From NCBI GenBank assembly GCA_964353865.1, contig CAYGXJ010000004.1, positions 1 through 64,000 on the forward strand: a DNA stretch of 64,000 nucleotides, written 5' to 3'. Under the pieces are notes generated by a model that saw only the letters and a list, made by a program, of their open reading frames with translations, had not been told where the DNA came from and made no database searches. Numbering within the stretch: the stretch's first letter is position 1; the number at the start of each line of letters is the position of its first letter. Shown piece after piece: positions 61,195 through 64,000 of this stretch. This DNA comes from RBG-16-64-43 sp964353865. Lineage in GTDB: Bacteria; Chloroflexota; Anaerolineae; Anaerolineales; RBG-16-64-43. The position numbers and the translations under genes were made by a program.

Positions 61195-62223
61195 TTACTC
61201 TTTGATCAGGAGTGTGCGCTGCAATTCTGCAATCGAGCCCACGCCGGCGGCGAACATGGTGATGCGCATCTGCTGAGCCATGAGTCGGATTTCCTTGATC
61301 GTGGCCTCCAGCGACACGCAGGCAGCCTTGAGGAAGGGATGGGCGCTGCCCGCCAGGTTTGCGCCGAGGGCAATGCACTTGGCGGCTTCGATGCCGTTTC
61401 GGATTCCGCCGGAGGCGATCAAAGGCAGCGACGGCAACTCGGCCCGACATTGCACCAAGGCCTCGGCGGTCGGAAGCCCCCAGTCGACGAAGTCGCCTGC
61501 CAAACGAGCCACGTCCGGGTCGGTCGCGCGGTGCATTTCAACTTGCGACCAGGAGGTGCCGCCTGACCCGGCGACGTCCACGGCCGCCACGCCCGCATCG
61601 GCCAGCCAGCGCGCCACCTTGCCCGAAATCCCCCAACCCACTTCCTTGACCACAACGGGAACTGGCAGGGCGCGACAAACCTGGCCGATCTTCGACAGCA
61701 GGTTCGAGAAGTCGTGGTCGCCTTCCGGCTGGAGCGCCTCCTGCAAGGCGTTGAGGTGCAAGATGAGTGCGTCGGCGCGGATCATTTCGACCGCGCGTTG
61801 ACACTCCGACACACCCGCCCCGTGGTTGAGTTGGACGGCGCCCAGGTTAGCCAGCAGCATGGCCGTGGGGGCCACATCTCGGACTTGAAAGGAGCGCGCG
61901 GCGCGTTCGTCTTCGAGCGCCACGCGTTGCGAACCCAGGCCGATGGCGATTCCGGTGAGTTCGGCCGCCTCGGCCAGCACGCGGTTGATGGCTTGCGCCT
62001 GTTCGGTCCCGCCGGTCATGGAGGAGATGAGCAAGGGCGCGCGCAGCTCGTGGGCGAGGAACACGCTGCCCAGGTTCACCTGGTCAAGGCTGCGCTCCGG
62101 CAGCGCCTGGTGCACGAAGCGATACCGTTCCAGGCCGGTCGTCAGCCCGGATTGCACGTCTTGGGTGAGATTAATGCGGATGTGGTCTGCCTTGCGCGAG
62201 GCAGTTGGCGCAACTTCGGGCAT
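61195..62223 (-). CDS. fni: Isopentenyl-diphosphate delta-isomerase, type 2
   Basis: The 342-residue FMN-dependent enzyme interconverts IPP and DMAPP. RKADHIRINL at the N-terminus, MTGGTEQAQAINRVLAEAA, the LHLNALQEALQPEGD region, KEVGWGISGKVA and DVAGSGGTSWSQVE are the family blocks for substrate and FMN binding. Type 2 isomerases commonly accompany mevalonate-pathway genes in bacteria and archaea. It has its own sigma70-type promoter (62256-62284) and AAGGAA before the ATG, and is followed by the polyprenyl synthase in one transcript. Confidence 0.95.
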   Translation of the reverse strand: MPEVAPTASRKADHIRINLTQDVQSGLTTGLERYRFVHQALPERSLDQVNLGSVFLAHELRAPLLISSMTGGTEQAQAINRVLAEAAELTGIAIGLGSQRVALEDERAARSFQVRDVAPTAMLLANLGAVQLNHGAGVSECQRAVEMIRADALILHLNALQEALQPEGDHDFSNLLSKIGQVCRALPVPVVVKEVGWGISGKVARWLADAGVAAVDVAGSGGTSWSQVEMHRATDPDVARLAGDFVDWGLPTAEALVQCRAELPSLPLIASGGIRNGIEAAKCIALGANLAGSAHPFLKAACVSLEATIKEIRLMAQQMRITMFAAGVGSIAELQRTLLIKE

Positions 62224-62255
62224 GGCCTGGGGTTCCTTAAACAGCTATCCGATTC

Positions 62256-62284
62256 ATGTTACCAGCCGGTCGGAGGGGTGTCAA
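62256..62284 (-). promoter_or_regulatory. Promoter of fni and the polyprenyl synthase
   Basis: Minus-strand TTGACA (62279-62284), a 17-base spacer and TAACAT (62256-62261), with a leader of about 26 bases. Confidence 0.7.
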
Positions 62285-62301
62285 ACAGCGCGGCCCGTCC
62301 C

Positions 62302-62330
62302 TTGACCCGCACCGCGCATGCGCTTAGAAT
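62302..62330 (+). promoter_or_regulatory. Promoter of acpP
   Basis: TTGACC (62302-62307), a 17-base spacer and TAGAAT (62325-62330). It is divergent from the fni promoter, with the two -35 boxes 17 bases apart. Confidence 0.7.
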
Positions 62331-62419
62331 CAGTCGACCGCCTGGACCCGAGAGTTACACCCTCCGGCATATCCGGCACCTATCTCGGCAGTGTGGTCCG
62401 CACAAGGGAGGATACTCTG

Positions 62420-62662
62420 ATGGCAGAAGCCACGTTTGAATCCGTTCGCGCGATCATTGCGGAGCTGTTGGGCGTTGAGTCTGAAAAAGTAACCGAAACC
62501 GCCCGCTTCCGCGAGGACCTGGGTGCGGACTCGCTCGACCTGGTGGAATTGATCATGGCCTTCGAGGAGAAGTTCGGCGCCGAAATCTCCGATGAGGATG
62601 CGCAGAAGATCACGACCGTCGCGGAGGCGGTCAAGTACATCGCCTCGCGCTCGCCGAAATAG
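62420..62662 (+). CDS. acpP: Acyl carrier protein
   Basis: The 80-residue acidic protein carries the growing fatty-acyl chain on phosphopantetheine. The attachment serine is in LGADSLDLVELIM (about residue 38), and FEEKFGAEISDEDA is the conserved helix after it. ATG 62420 has an excellent ribosome site (AAGGGAGGA, seven bases upstream); the frame extends upstream but not as ACP. No other fatty-acid synthesis genes are nearby; it is a single-gene unit with its own promoter and downstream hairpins. Confidence 0.96.
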   Translation: MAEATFESVRAIIAELLGVESEKVTETARFREDLGADSLDLVELIMAFEEKFGAEISDEDAQKITTVAEAVKYIASRSPK

Positions 62663-62672
62663 GCGGGCGGGG

Positions 62673-62753
62673 GGCTTGCGCCAGGCGCAAGCCAGTCGGT
62701 GGACTTTTGCGAAAAGCAGCGGGCGAGGTCTCCTCGGCGGAGGCCTCGCCCGC
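62673..62753. terminator. Three-hairpin bidirectional terminator region
   Basis: Between the convergent acpP and ThyX-like genes lie GGCTTGCGCC/GGCGCAAGCC (62673-62693), CTTTT/AAAAG (62704-62716) and the long stem GCGGGCGAGG/CCTCGCCCGC (62719-62753) with an inner CTCC/GGAG. On the minus strand the long stem is followed by TGCTTTTCGC, a T-rich tail; on the plus strand by TCTTGATTCC. Confidence 0.7.
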
Positions 62754-62800
62754 TCTTGATTCCTCGACAGGCCGTCCCAACCGTCGATGGAACTCCAGGG

Positions 62801-64000
62801 TCAAGATGGCAGGAAGCAGTCGGCCTCCAGGGATCTCCAGTCGGGCAGGCCTTCAAGGCGCATCCAGCCGCCGAGCAGGGGATGGACCTGGCGCACGAGT
62901 TCGGCGAGGTGCAATGCGACGACCCGCATGGCGAAGTGCGCATTGGGGCGCGCTCGCAGCTCGCACAGATGAAAGGCCTCTCGCAGGTTAAGAGTCATCA
63001 GGAACCGACGCAAGTACCCGTTGGGAACGACGTACCCGGCGAGGGCCGGGTTCTGGCGGGCGATCTTCTCGCAGGTGTCACGCGCCGCGTCCATGGCCCG
63101 CCGGTAGTGGTCAAGCAGGTTGGCCTCGGCCATCCAACGCGGAGTGACATAGCCCAGCTCGCAGGTGAGCGGCGCGCTGGTCAGGCTGAGCATGCGGTGG
63201 CGCTTGGCCTCGAAGTAGGCCCCCTGGTCGGCCACCACCTCGACCGTGTAGGTCACGTGCTCAATTTCACGCGAGGGGTGGTCCCACTGCCCCATGTCCC
63301 CCAGCAGAACCTGGGCGGCGGCGCGGCGCCTCTCGGGTGAGGCCTCCATCGCGCGCAGCGCCTGCGGATAGGCCAGACCTTGAGTGCGGACGATGGCCGC
63401 TGCCAGCGCACGCGCTTCTGCGGCTGCATCCGCATGACGCAGAAAGACAGCGCCCGCCGGGCCGAAGGCCTCCGCCGAGGCCCCGCCCGAGATGTCGTGC
63501 TGCATGGGTGCCGGGTTCGTCTGCGCCAGACGGCTCAGATAGGGGCTGGCCTGGGCGTATTTGACGAGGGTCGGCACCTCCCGCTGGGCCACCCGGCGCA
63601 CATCTTCGCCAATGTCGCGCACCTCGCCCACGGGGTGGGAGAGCATCTTGCGAATAGCATGCTCGAGCGCGCGCGCGTTGAGGGTCACACCCACGTTGGC
63701 AATGACCGCGCTCGGCAAAAGGTAGCGCGCCACATCCACGTAGTGCGAACGGATCCGGCCGTCCCAGCGCGCCTCGCTTTCGCCGTCCTCGCGTGGGAAT
63801 GCGGACTGGGCCACCTTCTTGAGAGGATCGAGCGACTGCAAGTAGGTATCCAGCAGAAGCTCGCACGTCTGCCGATACAGGTTGTCGAGCGGTGCGCCGC
63901 GGATCTCCGCGGGTACCACGAAGGCAGTGCGATTCCACATTTGGTAGCGCGTGCTCTTCTCGGTGTAGGAAGCCAGACGGTTGGACTCGACGCATTCGAT
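62801..64000 (-). CDS. thyX: Tandem ThyX-like (FAD-dependent thymidylate synthase family) protein, 5' end outside window
   Basis: The frame is open to base 64000, so the start lies outside. About 399 residues are visible, already well above the ~220-270 of normal ThyX. Two ThyX-like units appear. The first has NRLASYTEKSTRYQ at the edge (compare the ThyX motif RHRxxSxNExSxRY) and VTLNARALEHAIRK. The second has KRHRMLSLTSAPLTCELGY and MTLNLREAFHLCEL. Each copy keeps only part of the FAD/dUMP motif, so they might form one split site or be inactive. ThyX makes dTMP from dUMP with methylene-tetrahydrofolate and FADH2. An internal ATG at 63940 is probably not the start. Confidence 0.78.
   Translation of the reverse strand: MECVESNRLASYTEKSTRYQMWNRTAFVVPAEIRGAPLDNLYRQTCELLLDTYLQSLDPLKKVAQSAFPREDGESEARWDGRIRSHYVDVARYLLPSAVIANVGVTLNARALEHAIRKMLSHPVGEVRDIGEDVRRVAQREVPTLVKYAQASPYLSRLAQTNPAPMQHDISGGASAEAFGPAGAVFLRHADAAAEARALAAAIVRTQGLAYPQALRAMEASPERRRAAAQVLLGDMGQWDHPSREIEHVTYTVEVVADQGAYFEAKRHRMLSLTSAPLTCELGYVTPRWMAEANLLDHYRRAMDAARDTCEKIARQNPALAGYVVPNGYLRRFLMTLNLREAFHLCELRARPNAHFAMRVVALHLAELVRQVHPLLGGWMRLEGLPDWRSLEADCFLPS

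Noticed and set aside
1..64000. CRISPR arrays, insertion sequences, phage or restriction and defence genes
   Set aside because: No regularly spaced repeats, transposase motifs, phage structural genes or recognised defence domains were seen anywhere in the window.

Overview
This is a GC-rich, gene-dense, purely chromosomal bacterial segment with about 51 protein genes, one tRNA and no phage, insertion sequence, integrase or CRISPR array. The best-fitting source is a Chloroflexota bacterium, probably Anaerolineae-like. The reasons are two very large YYY-type (DUF2298) membrane proteins next to family-39-like glycosyltransferases, isoprenoid genes of the mevalonate type (mevalonate kinase, isopentenyl phosphate kinase, a GHMP decarboxylase, type 2 isopentenyl-diphosphate isomerase), and a NAD-type malate dehydrogenase beside citrate synthase. 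The taxonomic call is inference from gene families and cannot be proven from the window alone.

Layout. 1-10656: four consecutive large membrane proteins of lipid-linked sugar transfer type, the first cut by the window edge. 10860-13915: cmk, plsC and a PDZ/radical-SAM DUF512 protein. 13983-20623: a signalling block in which a response regulator fused to a ParA/CpaE-type ATPase, a Sir2 deacylase and a soluble histidine kinase form one leftward operon, divergent from a 1079-residue membrane histidine kinase. 20728-27056: folC, lon, a short-chain dehydrogenase and a UMF1-type transporter. 27215-29837: tRNA-Thr(CGU) with its terminator, udk, isopentenyl phosphate kinase and a mevalonate-(di)phosphate decarboxylase. 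29981-32978: rseP, a HEAT-repeat protein, a DEDD exonuclease-like protein and acylphosphatase. 32988-36410: a RadC-M23-glycosidase-like fusion whose 5' end is frameshifted, divergent from a tandem RNase H. 36425-39693: an HD-GYP response regulator, then mdh-gltA. 40008-46091: dinG, a TlpA-like thioredoxin, OsmC, an epimerase-like protein and menC. 46081-54490: a ten-gene leftward run (Ser/Thr kinase with a PQQ propeller, PP2C, VWA protein, zinc-ribbon-FHA protein, 80-residue protein, OmpR-type regulator, small GTPase, UbiA-type prenyltransferase, mevalonate kinase, VTT protein). 54676-58772: pth-mfd. 58992 to the right edge: hemW, fni plus a polyprenyl synthase, acpP, and a tandem ThyX-like protein cut by the right edge.

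How the genes fit together. Isoprenoid genes at three separate places (28-30 kb, 46-48 kb, 60-62 kb) cover mevalonate phosphorylation, decarboxylation, IPP formation, isomerisation, chain elongation and a polyprenyl-phosphate-using transferase. No phosphomevalonate kinase is visible, which suits the IPK-type mevalonate route. The kinase/PP2C/VWA/FHA/GTPase run looks like a cytosolic protein-phosphorylation circuit. Its genes overlap by 4-8 bases, so co-expression is likely.

Regulatory signals are unusually readable. Several genes have a TANAAT-like -10 element, often with an extended TGN. In udk, folC and hemW the -10 lies only 6-7 bases before the start codon, which predicts leaderless mRNAs. 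The most unusual items are the kinase-VWA-FHA-GTPase run, the RadC-peptidase-glycosidase fusion with its apparent frameshift, the tandem RNase H with a dead second copy, and the tandem degenerate ThyX protein.
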